From NCBI GenBank assembly GCA_001970855.1, contig LSSN01001454.1, positions 1-23,600 on the forward strand: a stretch of DNA of 23,600 nucleotides, given 5' to 3'. Positions 8,897 through 20,185 of this stretch are shown here, piece after piece (position 1 is the first letter of the stretch; every line of letters begins with the position of its first letter). The notes under the pieces are model-generated. The model was not told where the DNA came from, ran no database searches, and saw only the letters and a list, made by a program, of their open reading frames with translations. A program made the position numbers and the translations under genes. The DNA is from Smittium culicis (lineage: Eukaryota; Kickxellomycota; Harpellomycetes; Harpellales; Legeriomycetaceae).

Positions 8897-11278
8897 TTAT
8901 GAGTATAGTTTATTAATACTAGATAGAACAATTGAAACGGCTTTTTCATCGTTTAGTTCCCACATAATTTTGAAGAGCTTAACGTTTTCTAGTTGATTAT
9001 TCGAGTTAACAGGTATTGCGATGTTTATGTTGTTCCACTTGAGATTAGCTATTACTGATTTGTTTTTAGATGAAGAGTACTTGACACCGAACTCTGAGTA
9101 ATCTGTTAATGGGGGATGATCTGAATTATTTTGAGAAGTTTGGGAATCAGCTTGAACAGGAGTCTCTAGATGCTCAGATTTTATTTCTAATGGTGATACT
9201 GATACTGCGTCTACTGAATCTTTTCCCGAAAACGTATCATGTGTGAGATGTAATGATGAATTGTCAGATTCCAGCTTTTGCCTTTTAGTTGGTTGAGATA
9301 AATCTGATTCACTCGCGTTAAATTCAGGTTTAGATGAGCTATTGCTGGGCTCAGCTTTAATTAAACGGTTACTGCTCAGATTTGAACAATTATCAGGATT
9401 AGATTTTATCTTCAAGTGCTCAACGTGTTGCATATAAACAACTAGTTCGCCTACAATACCATACTGTATCTTTAAAAGCTCGTGGAGACAAGATAGTGCG
9501 ACAATTTCAACAGAGTCGTAAATATACCTCAGATCCGAAATAGCTGGCAGCTTTGAGATACTGTACGATTTCATAGTAGTAAACAAGTAGTGTGATTCGA
9601 ACATACCAATATCTTCTAAATTAGAGTTAAATCTAATCAAATCAGAATCATTTAGCAACGAACGCAGATCATCAATAGAAACCAATTTTACACAGTTTTC
9701 ATTTCTTTTTTTAACAAGTATTCCGTTAATAGGAACCTTTTTAATTGGAGAAATAAGATCCCACAAAAAATCATCTTTGCTACTTCCTTTATTTGATGAT
9801 TCTGGAGAGGTTTTATTTTCAGCATTAATGCTGCTGGAAATTTCTATTCGGTTATCTTTATTACGGCTATTAACTGCCATCTGTAATTTCCAAGAATTTT
9901 TAAAAAGCTTATTGCTAAGCATACCTATCTCCATTGGATTGCTGTCTAAAATCAACAACGACTCGCCATTAGATGGGTCATAGCAAGGCAGTCCAAACTC
10001 AGACATAATTTTAGATTTAAGAAAGCTCATTCTTGATTTTTCGCCATGAACTAAAACTACGTTTTTAGGCTCGGCTTGGCAGATTAACTCCATAATTCCT
10101 TTAGCGTCTGCATGAGCACTAAATGATAAATTCTCAACTTGCAGATTAACGTTGATTTTGGTGAATTGATCAATTTCGACAACTTTATGCCCATCAAGAA
10201 CCTTGGACCCAACGGTTCCAGCAACACAATATCCAGGAATAATCAGCATATTCTTAGGATCAGGAGCCCATTTTTTAAAAATCTCTAGCGACATGCCTAT
10301 ATGTAACATACCAGGAGTTGCAAAAGTGACCATAGGCGTAGGAAGATCGGCATATTCGTGCTTCCAAGGTTTGATATACTTAAAATCAAATGGATTTCTT
10401 GTGGTGAAGCTTGATTTCACTTTTTGGTTGGTCCAGTTGATAAATAACTTATAAAACCTATTTGCACGCTCGGTTAGCCCAGCACTAAAATATACAGGCA
10501 CAGTCAAACCCATTCTTTCCCAATAAGACTCTATTAGTATACAAAGCTCTTGTGCTCGACCTAAAGCAAAGCACGGAATCAAAACTTTACCACCTTTTTT
10601 AATACAATTGTGAACTTTTTCCAAGAAATCCCGCTCTCGTGCCCTTTTTGAATCGCGTATTGTTGTTCCGTAAGTAGATTCGGTTATTAGCACGCTTGGT
10701 TTTAATCTTTCAACCCAGGCTGATCCTAAATGTCTATCTGGGGTCATGTTATAATCTCCCGTATATAATACTGATTCGTTTCCGCATTTTGCATAAATCA
10801 TTGCAGCCCCTAACACATGGCCTGCATAGTATGCACATATCTCGAAATTTTCTTCCAAATAAATCGTTTCGTGTAAACCTATAACAATAACTTTATTCAT
10901 GCAATCTTTAATATTTTCAGAGGTAAAGAAATTAGTTTCTCCTTTTTTATCGACCATTATCTTTCGGTAGTCTTCAAGGAGTATAGGAACGATAGCTTTT
11001 GTAGGCGCAGTCATGTAAATGGGTCCATCATATCCACAAATCTCAGTGAAATGGGGCAAAGCGCCACAGTGATCGAGATGGAAATGCGAAATTATAATTG
11101 CGTCTATCCTTTGAGTAAAATCGCCTGTCTTTGATATATAAGAGAAATCGGGAAATCGCCGTTCGTCGTTATATCCCATGTGCATACCACAATCGAACAT
11201 TATCGTTTTGTTGTTTAATGTGACTAAGATACATGATCTTCCAACATCCTGACCAGCACCTAAAGGAACTATTTTCAT
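8897..11278 (-). CDS. INTS11: Integrator complex subunit 11 RNA endonuclease
   Basis: This metallo-beta-lactamase/beta-CASP nuclease is the catalytic subunit of Integrator, which cleaves snRNA precursors and promoter-proximal nascent RNA of polymerase II in the nucleus. The single exon encodes 793 residues from [15 protein letters not shown]. Zinc ligands and catalytic residues are present: D29, HFHLDH at 65-70, H154 in AGHVLGAA, D175 in YTGDYN, E200 in [10 protein letters not shown]389 in SFSAHAD and H411 in VLVHGE. The wording of these blocks (for example [13 protein letters not shown] and MTPDRHLG) matches INTS11 rather than CPSF73/Ysh1. The C-terminal domain is recognisable (about 515-625 and 735-793, ending in the conserved [11 protein letters not shown] block). 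It is interrupted by a Ser/Asn-rich insert at about 625-730, with a possible nuclear signal KRQK at 665-668. Animal INTS11 is about 600 residues, so this form is longer. Confidence 0.95.
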   Translation of the reverse strand: MKIVPLGAGQDVGRSCILVTLNNKTIMFDCGMHMGYNDERRFPDFSYISKTGDFTQRIDAIIISHFHLDHCGALPHFTEICGYDGPIYMTAPTKAIVPILLEDYRKIMVDKKGETNFFTSENIKDCMNKVIVIGLHETIYLEENFEICAYYAGHVLGAAMIYAKCGNESVLYTGDYNMTPDRHLGSAWVERLKPSVLITESTYGTTIRDSKRARERDFLEKVHNCIKKGGKVLIPCFALGRAQELCILIESYWERMGLTVPVYFSAGLTERANRFYKLFINWTNQKVKSSFTTRNPFDFKYIKPWKHEYADLPTPMVTFATPGMLHIGMSLEIFKKWAPDPKNMLIIPGYCVAGTVGSKVLDGHKVVEIDQFTKINVNLQVENLSFSAHADAKGIMELICQAEPKNVVLVHGEKSRMSFLKSKIMSEFGLPCYDPSNGESLLILDSNPMEIGMLSNKLFKNSWKLQMAVNSRNKDNRIEISSSINAENKTSPESSNKGSSKDDFLWDLISPIKKVPINGILVKKRNENCVKLVSIDDLRSLLNDSDLIRFNSNLEDIGMFESHYLFTTMKSYSISKLPAISDLRYIYDSVEIVALSCLHELLKIQYGIVGELVVYMQHVEHLKIKSNPDNCSNLSSNRLIKAEPSNSSSKPEFNASESDLSQPTKRQKLESDNSSLHLTHDTFSGKDSVDAVSVSPLEIKSEHLETPVQADSQTSQNNSDHPPLTDYSEFGVKYSSSKNKSVIANLKWNNINIAIPVNSNNQLENVKLFKIMWELNDEKAVSIVLSSINKLYS

Positions 11279-11584
11279 GCTTTGATCTTTTATTTTTTTT
11301 TATTTTACAAAATTGAGAAAAACGAAGGATCTAAATTATTTGGTAAAGTATTTTTTATTTCAAACATCAAAAAAAAACAGACTGCCTGTAATTTTAACAG
11401 TAAAAAAAAGTATATTACTAAAATCAATTAAGCCAGTAAAATAACTGCTTCTTGGCCAATGGAAGCAAGCTTAAACCATTTCTAGAAAAGTAGAATCTAT
11501 TATTGGATAAGCCGTTTTTTCTGTGATAATTTTTTTACTATCATGTTAAGTGAACTAAATTGCAATTTAGGGCAGATTTTGAGT
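11279..11584. other. Spacer between the AFG2 3' end and the INTS11 start
   Basis: This AT-rich stretch of 306 bases must hold the INTS11 promoter and the AFG2 3' untranslated region, both on the minus strand. It has no coding frame and no distinct TATA box. Confidence 0.4.
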
Positions 11585-14500
11585 CTATCTCTTAGTTTTA
11601 TTTTGGTAGTCAGTGTAGAATTGGATCATTTCCTTGGTAATATGAAGCTTGAACCCTGCACGAACTCTTTGGAAATGCTCTAATTCGACCATTTCAATAT
11701 TTATATTCTCTTCCATTGCTGCAATAGCAGCTTCCTGGCATAAACTGACAACTTCTGCGCCCGAAAATCCGTCGCTCTATTTTATTGGTAAATAAAATAA
11801 AAATATTTTAATAAATATTAAATTATTGAAATAGAAAAAAATGAGATCAAGATTGATTAAACGTGTACCATTTCTGCAAGAATAGTAGGGGTGACGGTGA
11901 CTTCATTAACACGCATCTTTTTAAGTTGGATTGAAAATATTGACACTCTTGATTCAAAGTCTGGCGGCGGGACATAAACTATTCTGTCAAAGCGTCCAGG
12001 GCGCAATAAAGCAGAATCGATGATATCTGGTCTGTTAGTTGCAGCAACAACAGTAACTCGCGATAAGCTATCAATGCCATCGAGCTCCATCAGTAATTGT
12101 GCAAGAACTCTTTCGCTTACAGATCCGCTTTCGCCACTACCCCCACTGCCAGATCGATTAGTTGTAAGTGAATCGATTTCATCAAAAAAAACTATTGATG
12201 GAGAATTCGCTCTAGCTCGTTTAAAAACATTCCTAACTGCCTTTTCAGATTCGCCTACGTATTTATTAAATAGTTCAGGACCTTTAATAGCGATAAAATT
12301 TAGACCTGACTCTGTGGCTAGAGCTTTAGCAAAAAGAGTTTTGCTACATCCAGGCGGCCCATAAAGCAGCACGCCTTTTGGAGGACTAATTCCCATATTT
12401 GTGAAAAGCCCTGGATTTTCTAGTGGAAGTTGAATTGCTTCTTGTAAAATAGCTTTTATTTCACTCTGTCCGCCAATATCACTCCAATAAACTTTAGGTA
12501 CCTCAAGCATTATTTCGCGCATACTACTAGGTTTAATCATCTTTGAAGCTGCCTGTAAGTCCTCGATTGTTAAGTATACATCGGTATTGCTTTTTGGTTC
12601 AGAAGGAGATTCAGAGCCTCTAGAATCTTCTTTGGAAGAGCCAGCAGCATCATTTAATTTTCTAAGCTGATAGTCTGAAAAAGAAAATTTAGTAAATTCG
12701 TGTTTGAAGCAGCGTTTAATAGCTAATAAACCTGCTTCTCTGCATAGAGACATAATATCAGCTCCTACAAATCCATGAAGTTTATCAGAAATAGAAGAAA
12801 TCTGTTCATTTGTCAAATCGTTAGGAACTTGCTTTAAAATCACTGATAGAATTTCAAATCTGTCTGAAGTCGTAGGTACAGGGATTTCAACTTCACGGTC
12901 GAATCTACCTGGCCTCCTCAGAGCTTCGTCAATAGAATTAGGCCTATTAGTAGCACCAATAACTACAACTCGATCAAATTTATTGTCTTTATTGGCGTTG
13001 GAAGAAAATCCATCCATGAGGGTAAGTAGAGTTGTAACTATTCTACTTTCTGTGCTTGTTGTATTGTTTGAAGATCGTTTTGGACATAAAGCATCAATTT
13101 CATCAATAAATATAATTGAAGGCGCATTATTTCTCGCCTCCAGAAATAGTTGGTTTAGTTTTGCCTCAGATTCACCAAAATATTTTGTTGTTATTTCAGA
13201 TCCGTTAATTATAATAACATTAGCCTTAGTTTCGTTTGCAACAGCTCTAGCAATCATAGTTTTTCCTGTCCCTGGAGGGCCATATAGCAAAACTCCTCTT
13301 GGCGGAGTTATACCTAAAAAAAATATAAAAATACTCTGGAAAAGGGTATCATTTATTTAATGATAATATAAATAAAGATTAAATACCATATTTTGTGAAT
13401 AACTCGGGATTTAAAAGAGGTAGCTCAATTACTTCCTTGATTTTCTCTATCTGAGAGCTTAGCCCTCCAATATTTTTATAGCCATATTCGAATTTTTTAT
13501 TATTAGACGATTCTGAAGCATTTGATTTGTTTTTTTTGGTTTGTAAACGAAATTCTTCCTATTAATTGATTTTAAAGCGTTAATAATTTATAATAAAAAA
13601 AAGCGATAGTAGCTAAAAAATTAATATAACTAGTATCTTGTTTTATGCTTTTTACTAACCGAAGAAATTATATTTGTATTGTTTAAAACTCGGAATAATA
13701 GCAAGGTGTCTTTATCTGAATTAGATTCGTCTTTTTCAATTTTATTATAATCAGAATTTATATCAGTAGAAGTATTATCTTTTTTGGCAATAATTTCATT
13801 GGGGGCTAATTCAGCAATTTCTGGTAATATTTCAATAATTTTAAACCTTTTTTCATCTCCGCCGAATGAAATATCAAACATATTATGTTTACAAACATAT
13901 GCAACATTCTCTAAATTTTAAAAATTGTAAACTGTTGCCTTAAAAAATCAGCTGAAATTTAATAAAGATGATATATAGCGAATTAAAAAATTATAGTCAA
14001 GCGCATGAAAACGTTCTTATTTTGAGTAAAAATGTAAATACCTAAGTAGAGACTGATGTGATTGAACAATGAATCATTGAATGTTTTTAAAGTTGGAGAA
14101 ACTAAATCAACAACTACGGTCTTGGCATGAGGTATTTGATGGGAAATCTTATTTACAGTAACGAAATCGCCTAGCTTTACATTTAAGTTAATTCGAGCCA
14201 AATTGGAAAGCTGTACGTCTGTAAAAAAGAAAATTTAAATTTAAAGCTTTCGATATAAAACTATAGATTTTGATAAAATTAATTTGATTAGAAAGTATAA
14301 TTTTAAATAAAAAAAGAAATTTTTTATTTACCTGAATCTTCGCAAGTAAATGATGGCCAAGCAATTCCACAAATCCCATGTAAAACAGCTATGTAATTTA
14401 AAAAATTATTATAAAGTAAAAGGCTTTAAATGTTAAATTAAATTGATGAATAAAAGTTGAAATTATCGAATTATTTACAGTTTGAAGTGTTTTTTACAAT

Positions 14501-14614
14501 AACCAAATCACCGGCGTAAATACTGTGATTTACAAGTTGCGTTAGGCTAATGAATATCTTGTTTTCATCTGCTTTCTTTTCGTCATTCCTCTTTTCGACT
14601 TTGAATTCGTGCAT
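11585..14614 (-). CDS. AFG2: Afg2/Drg1/SPATA5-type double AAA ATPase (seven exons)
   Basis: In yeast the hexameric Afg2/Drg1 strips Rlp24 from cytoplasmic pre-60S ribosomes; its human relative is SPATA5 (AFG2A). Exons on the minus strand, 5' to 3': 14614-14479, 14388-14332, 14218-14042, 13910-13660, 13558-13387, 13313-11869 and 11776-11585. The phases join into 809 residues from ATG 14614 to TAG at 11587-11585. Residues 1-200 form the Cdc48-like N domain, with GIAWPSF and HISLYLENV. D1 has Walker A GPPGTGKT (276-283) and Walker B IIFIDE (331-336). D2 has the diagnostic variant Walker A GPPGCSKT (583-590) and IVFFDE (638-643). RPGRFD arginine-finger segments follow each. The link KPSSMREI and the DIGG start of D2 are characteristic of SPATA5 rather than Cdc48. 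The last exon, from [10 protein letters not shown], completes the D2 lid. D2 includes a small Gly/Ser insert near 652-662. The gene is divergent from PPIL2. Confidence 0.93.
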
Positions 14615-15316
14615 TGTTAAATTTGAGATTAAAGTATGCTCAAATGAAATTTAATAAGAAGGATATTTTTTTCGACTTTGCTTGTTCACAAAATCTTAAA
14701 ATTTTCAAACCTTTAAAATGAGTATGACTGATTATTGGCTAATCGAATATTTCGCCAATTATGATTCCTGATTCGTTGTTTATTATTGTATGTAACAAAT
14801 AATCTTTCGATATTCCTATTCCAAGCGATAACTTCTATTACATATCTAGCTGATACCTTTTAATATTTTACATGCTAATACATTTTAAGCCTTTCTATAT
14901 TCTAAAAAAGTTGACAAATAAATATTCTAATTGTTATTTAATAAACTATAGCAGGTAGAAATTCTATTTAAATACTTGAAAACGAATATTATAAAACGTT
15001 ATTTACTAGAACGCGCGTAATGTTGCTGAATAAAATTAAATTATTAGATTTAAAGTTTTCACTATTATTGTCCTGTAAATTTAATTAATAGAATTTCAAT
15101 AATATATTTTCACACTTAATAGAATTACGCCATTAATTTCATTTATATATATAAGAATCACAATATGGTATAATCATCTTTAATAAAGTGTAGAGCTCAA
15201 ATGTATAGTATAGTCAAATTATTTAGCATAACCAAAAATGTATCAGTTTTTTTTTTTTTATAAAAGGATTTTATTCATATTAATAGTTAAAAAATAATTT
15301 TAGTTTATAAGTACAG
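14615..15316. other. Divergent intergenic region between AFG2 and PPIL2
   Basis: The two genes start back to back about 1.14 kb apart, so this region probably holds the AFG2 promoter on the minus strand. ATTGGCTAAT near 14734 and CCAATTA near 14756 lie 120-145 bases upstream of the AFG2 ATG and could be CCAAT boxes. A run of 13 T residues lies near 15248. I saw no gene. Confidence 0.4.
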
Positions 15317-15512
15317 TTAGCTCTTTCCCGTTCAACAATATATAAAAAAACCAATTTAATGATTCGTATAATATTTATAAGCAAGTTTGTTATTTGCTAT
15401 TATAATACAGCAAGCCAATAATTATTAAGGCCTCGGAATTAAATTTTATTATTAAAAATAGTTGGTTATATAAAGTAGATCAAAAATAGTCTACCGTGCG
15501 GGAAAGAGTTAT
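15317..15512 (-). mobile_element. MITE family copy C, about 195 bases, best-preserved inverted ends
   Basis: The left end is TAGCTCTTTCCCGTTC and the complement of the right end is TAACTCTTTCCCGCAC, so 12-14 of 16 bases match as terminal inverted repeats. On the minus strand the interior carries the family blocks seen in copies A and B: GGTAGACTATTTTTGATC, AACCAACT, TTCCGAGGCCTTA, TAGCAAATAACAAACTTG and TACGAATCA. The flanks are TTAG and TTAT, possibly decayed TTAA sites. It encodes no protein. It sits about 240 bases upstream of PPIL2 and could affect its promoter. Confidence 0.75.
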
Positions 15513-15753
15513 AGATATTTATCCAATAATGTCATAATAAAAATATTTATCGCTTGATTACAGGCTGCTTTTTCATTCATTAAACAAAATACTTTTTATT
15601 AATGTCGTGTAATGAATTTGAAAATACAATAAAAAAATATACATGACATACATACAAAACTCTCTTTAATAGTTACAAATCCAAAATTAACTTAATTGTA
15701 GTATATTCAATATAATCTTCATCTGTATATAAATCCACAATATTATCCTTACG
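15513..15753 (+). promoter_or_regulatory. Presumed PPIL2 promoter region
   Basis: These 241 AT-rich bases lie between MITE copy C and the PPIL2 ATG. GTATATAAAT at about 15725-15734 looks like a TATA box but lies only about 20-30 bases before the ATG, so it may not be used for the main transcript. No other element is clear. Confidence 0.25.
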
Positions 15754-17636
15754 ATGGGAAAGTGGACTGACAAGCTTTATATTACTCACTCTGAATGGTC
15801 AAACAAATTTAGCGATGGAGGCATGAATTTTGGAGGGAAAAGGGAAGGCTCCGCTCGTGGTTCGGAGAAAATTATCCCTTTTAAATTCTGCTCTCTATCT
15901 CAACTGCCATTCGAAACTCCGTGCTGTACCCCAAAAGGCATTGTTTACGACTATGAGTAACTTTATACTTTTTTATATTAAATTTTTCATTTACCTTGTG
16001 TCACTCTATTTTTTACTTATTAGACCTTGAGTTCCTTTCTTTTTGATTGATTTCTTTCTTTTTTTTATTTTTTATTCTGTACCTGAACTAGAAATGTAGC
16101 TCGATTTTTGAAAAAGTATAAATGCGATCCTGTAACTGGCGAAAAGCTAAAAATTAAAGATCTATTACTACTAAAAATTTCTAAAAACGACAAAGGTGAA
16201 TTATTTTTTCTCTAAATAAAAACTTGAACATATTTTTTATTTTACTAATTTTCAATGGCTTTTATTGATCAAATTATTTGTAAATATCGATAGATGAATT
16301 CATTTGCCCAGTTTCTGAAAAACCATTCAATGAGAGCACAAAAATAGTTGTAAATAAAATTAGCTGCCAAGTTTACCCTTACCAAACTATAGATGAATTC
16401 AACATTAAATCTCGTAACATGCGAGATCTTGTAACCGATGAACCATTTACAAAAAGCGATTTAATTGAATTATATAACCCTCAAAATTTAGAATTACGAA
16501 ATGTTCAGAATTTTTACTATATCCAACAAGGAATCAATTTTGTTCCTAAAAAGAAGTCCCTTTCAGTCGTTCAAAATTCCGATACAAAGAACAGTGAAAG
16601 CTCAAAAGGATATAGTATAAATCCTCAATTCATCAATGAGAACTTACCAGTAAAAAAAATAATGGATCAGATAGACCCTTCAATATTAGCAGGCTCTAAA
16701 CGAAAGCATGACGATAAACATAACGAAGAAGTTTCTGTCAGTAGCATGAATTCTAATTCTAATAAAAAGCAACAATACAAAGAGTCCATATATACTAGCG
16801 GCGCTTCAGCCTCGAGCTTTACTTCTACTTCATTAGCACCCGTTACAGCAAACTCAAAAATATTACTTTCTGATTTGGAGTACATGATGCCAAAAATAAA
16901 AAAGAATGCTTTTGTACAGGTTGTGACAAATCTTGGTAGTATAAATTTAGAATTATTTAGTGGCCAACTGCCACAGACTTGCTACAACTTTATAGCAATG
17001 ACAAAGGCAGGGTACTACAACAACTTAAAATTCCAGACCAACATTAAAAACTTGATATTAGTCAGTGGCGATCCTATGTCAAACCATCATCCGCCCAAAT
17101 TATCCACGAATAACCCCAGCAATAAAAGCCTCAAAATTGACAATTTCAAGCTAATCGAAGACCTAAAGCCAAAAGACGTGAACCAACGTATTTTACTCGA
17201 GCGCGATAATGCATCTAAAAGCAACAAGTTCAACCATGACAAGCGTGGGCTTGTATCGCTGCTGATAAATACTAATCCAACTGCAGTTAATGGCCAGTTT
17301 TTTATCTCATATTCGCAGCAAGCAATGCAGTTCGATGGTACACACAGCGTGTTTGGCCGTATTGTATCGAACCTTGAAGTATTGACGAAAGTCGAGCTCG
17401 TTGACACCGACCCCGATACGTTCGCGCCCACTGTAGATGTAATCATTAATGAAGTGAATATTGTATATGACCCATTCAGCGAATTCACCGAGAGACTGAA
17501 CAGAAAGTTGGGCTATTTAGACGAAAATTCGAAACAGGGCAGCCAAACGGATCGGACCCTCAATAGGGGCACCGGAAATTTAAGGGATGAAAAGAAACTA
17601 TCTGAAACTACGAATTGGTTTGGGCGTAAACTTTAG
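15754..17636 (+). CDS. PPIL2: PPIL2-type U-box/cyclophilin protein with a degenerate cyclophilin site (three exons)
   Basis: PPIL2 (Cyp60) is a nuclear protein joining a U-box E3-ligase fold to a cyclophilin domain and is associated with the spliceosome. Exons 15754-15956, 16092-16195 and 16294-17636 join into 549 residues ending at TAG 17634-17636. The U-box covers about residues 40-110, with CSLSQLPFETPC, FLKKYKCDPVTGEKL and ICPVSEKPF. NIKSRNMRDLVTDEPF is the typical linker, and a SASSFTSTS block precedes the cyclophilin domain (about 307-494). That domain keeps QFF (437-439) and the histidine matching CypA H126 (H453). It has lost the catalytic arginine (R55 is T351), F60 (L356), Q63 (V359) and the W121 position (Q448). 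It also has a lysine-rich insertion of roughly 25 residues after GDP. Isomerase activity is therefore unlikely, while the U-box looks intact. Base composition becomes more GC-rich toward the 3' end. The gene is convergent with TFIIS. Confidence 0.95.
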
Positions 17637-18124
17637 CCTTTATTTTTTATCTTTTATTGTTTCTTATTTTTTTTTTTCATTTATAATACTACTGTACTGT
17701 AAAAAAAAAAAATACGAATAAATAAATTAGAATGTCTTTTTTTTTTAATTTGGAGTGCTTATTGGTTAGCGAAATAAAGCAGTTTTATAACTTGTACAAA
17801 TCCATTTTATCCATAAGTATTAATTATTTAAATGTAGATGTAGATGTAGATGTAGATGTAGATGTAGATGTAGATGGTTTAATTATTCGTAATTTATTAG
17901 GATTAAAATGATGGTAGTAAACATGTGTAAAAACAAGGAAATTTGATAGAGAAATATTTATAGAATGTTTTTTTTATCCGCAATTGCGTCGAGTGGATCA
18001 GTGGAAGGGAGAGAGATGGGGAGGAGGATGTAGAGGAAGAAAACAAGATTAGTGGTCGATTATTATGTAAAGAACAAAAATAAGTAAAACGAAGGCTACT
18101 AAAATTTGAACGAGGGGAGCAGGT
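17637..18124. other. Convergent spacer between PPIL2 and TFIIS
   Basis: This holds the two facing 3' ends. It has T and A runs just after the PPIL2 stop, suitable for 3'-end formation, and a hexanucleotide microsatellite at 17833-17876. I saw no gene. Confidence 0.45.
17833..17876 (+). repeat. (TGTAGA)n microsatellite, about 7 units
   Basis: The 6-base unit TGTAGA is repeated without interruption for 44 bases. It does not match the common TTAGGG telomere motif and lies between genes, so it is an ordinary microsatellite. Confidence 0.95.
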
Positions 18125-19799
18125 TTAGCAAAACTTCCACCGTTTGCCGCAGTTCGTGCAGTTGACAAAAGTGGTCATGGGCTCATCGGCACTGCGCGTT
18201 TGCATTTGGAAGTACCTGCACTTCCTGCTGCCGCACTTGCTGCACCTGAACATGTCCGTCTCGGCCTCTTGCGGACCAGCACCTTGCGCCTTGAACAAAT
18301 TCTCCTTCATGATTTTGTCGTCGAGTTTCTTGCGCTCCTCGCTGGCCATATCCTCCGGCGACATGAGGACGAAGTCGTTTGGTTGGATCGTGCCTTCCAT
18401 TATTGCGAGCCGTAAGTTGGGATTTTTGAGGTCCTTCAAGTTCAAATAGAAAGATCGGATATCTGCTTTATACGTCGGATTAACTGCATTGAATTTGTTG
18501 AATTCGGCCTGCTCGAGTTCAATCGCTTTTTCAACAATCAGATCGGTTTCTATTTTTAATTTTTAGATAAAAAGAGGTGATTTCGTTGAAAGATTAGTGG
18601 AAAATTTTTTATAAATTACCGAATATTAAAAACTTTGTAGTAAAAATTTTTAATTTTAGAAATATTAGGAATATTAGGAATTTAATATGGTGAATTGAGG
18701 TTTATAAAGTATAAAAAATATTTTTGATGAAAATGCAAGCAACCAATGGCTTAATGTAAAAATAAAGCTGTTGAGCAATTAGAGAAAATATTTAACAAGA
18801 TTTATTATAATTGCAGAAAAGCAATAGTATGTAAAGAGAGAATATAATCGATTTAGTAGAGATAGATAAAGTGAAAATATAAAGTAAAAAAAGAGTACCT
18901 GCGTCGGTGTCAACGGCCAGAGCGTTATATAACATTTCAATGCATTTATCTCTGCTCTTATCTCCAGTTGATTTAATTGTCGCATTATCAGAAGCAAAAG
19001 TTCTAGTTTTATTAGCATTTATATTTGAGTCACTGTTCTTTCTGAGATTTTCGGGAGCATTAGCTGAAGAATTTGTTTCGGCTTGCGACTTTAATTTTGG
19101 AGAGTTTGATGAGCTAGGTTGGACTTTTTCTAGGGAATTTACAGCTTGGGTGGGGGAATTAGATTTATCAGTATTTTTATTTTCATCTTTAGGTTTATCT
19201 GAGCTTGCGATTTCTAATAAAAGTAAAAATAGTTTTAAATTGTAATAGTTGAATATAAAAAATATAACCAAGTAAGAAATTGGGCATAAGTGTGTATTAA
19301 GGTATTATTACGTTTTTTCTTTTTAATAGCGGCTGCTTCGGTTACATTTTTTTTCCACTTTTGGACTATAGATTTAGCTAGCTTTGAAATTTTTTCGTTT
19401 TTGTCATTCCTAAGTTTTCCTACAGCCATTCCAACGCTAGATTTCTATATAAAATCAAAGATGAATGTTTTATAAACATGTTTTTTATTCTCAAGTGTGA
19501 CAATTATTGATAAAAAGAATTGCGAATTACCTTTAAGAGATCTTCGGTTGCGGTAATTTGATATAATTGTTCAAGGATTTCGCAGACAGTCTAAATAAAA
19601 TTACATATTGAGAAAAAAAACAAATTAAATGTCAATGATGAGTATGTCTCAATATATTTTAAGTGGGCTATAGAGAAGAAAGTTGATTTCCATTAATAAC
19701 AATAAATAAAAGCGTAGGCATTACATTTGTTTTGCCTTGGTCATAAGCAGAAACCAGGGATTTTCTTAGACTCACAACACTTTCAATTGAAGAAGTCAT
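18125..19799 (-). CDS. DST1: Transcription elongation factor TFIIS (five exons)
   Basis: TFIIS reaches into the pore of backtracked RNA polymerase II and stimulates transcript cleavage. Minus-strand exons are 19799-19725, 19590-19531, 19444-19312, 19213-18899 and 18549-18125. Phases agree and give 335 residues ending at TAA; yeast TFIIS has 309 and human TCEA1 301. Residues 1-90 form the N-terminal TND/LW-type helical domain, with SVGMAVGKLRN and LAKSIVQKWKK. A Ser/Asn/Lys-rich linker follows. Domain II runs about 160-265, with RDKCIEMLYNAL and NLKDLKNPNLR. The C-terminal zinc ribbon has CSKC and CTNC pairs, and its hairpin carries the catalytic Asp-Glu in RSADEPMTTF, ending in KRWKFC. The last exon is much richer in G+C (about 54% over 18121-18420) than the others. 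The intron before it is 349 bases, the longest in the window. Confidence 0.96.
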
Positions 19800-20185
19800 A
19801 TTAAAAAGATATTATAGCGACGAATAATTCAATAAAAAAGTATAAGAACGTATTATAGATAACACAAGACTTATTTTTGAAGAGTAGTATGAATGAAAAA
19901 CGAGTACGGCAAATTCAAATATAAGATAGCGATAAACAAATTAAGGGGGTAAAGATTAATTATTACGTTAGACAAAGTATTTATGAAATGAAAAATAAGA
20001 CGTTTTTGCGCTTAGGAGCGACTAAAAAAAAAAATAAAATCAGCTTCGAAATGGAGGCTTTTTTTTATTTGTTACCCACACTTGAGATTAAAATGCACTT
20101 TTTCCTACCAACTAAATAAAAAAAAAACTGCAATTTATTGATCAATGGATCGAAACTCTATTAATTTATTTGTCAATACAATCAG
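19800..20185 (-). promoter_or_regulatory. Presumed TFIIS promoter-proximal region
   Basis: This is the DNA just upstream of the TFIIS ATG. It is AT-rich with A runs. I saw no clear TATA box and no gene. Confidence 0.25.

Noticed and set aside
8897..11278. CPSF73/Ysh1 assignment
   Set aside because: The motif wording, N-terminus and C-terminal domain match INTS11 better than the polyadenylation endonuclease.
11857..11868. AFG2 ending at the in-frame TAA just after LAEM
   Set aside because: The stop lies inside a GT-AG intron; splicing to 11776 adds the 63-residue D2 lid expected of the family.
12020..12364. 114-codon + strand frame opposite AFG2
   Set aside because: It is the antisense shadow of the conserved D2 ATPase domain.
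15830..16030. 66-codon frame overlapping PPIL2 exon 1
   Set aside because: It is in another frame of the U-box exon and runs into the intron.
18144..18449. 101-codon + strand frame opposite TFIIS
   Set aside because: It is an antisense shadow in the GC-rich last exon, where stops are rare; the minus strand carries the zinc ribbon.
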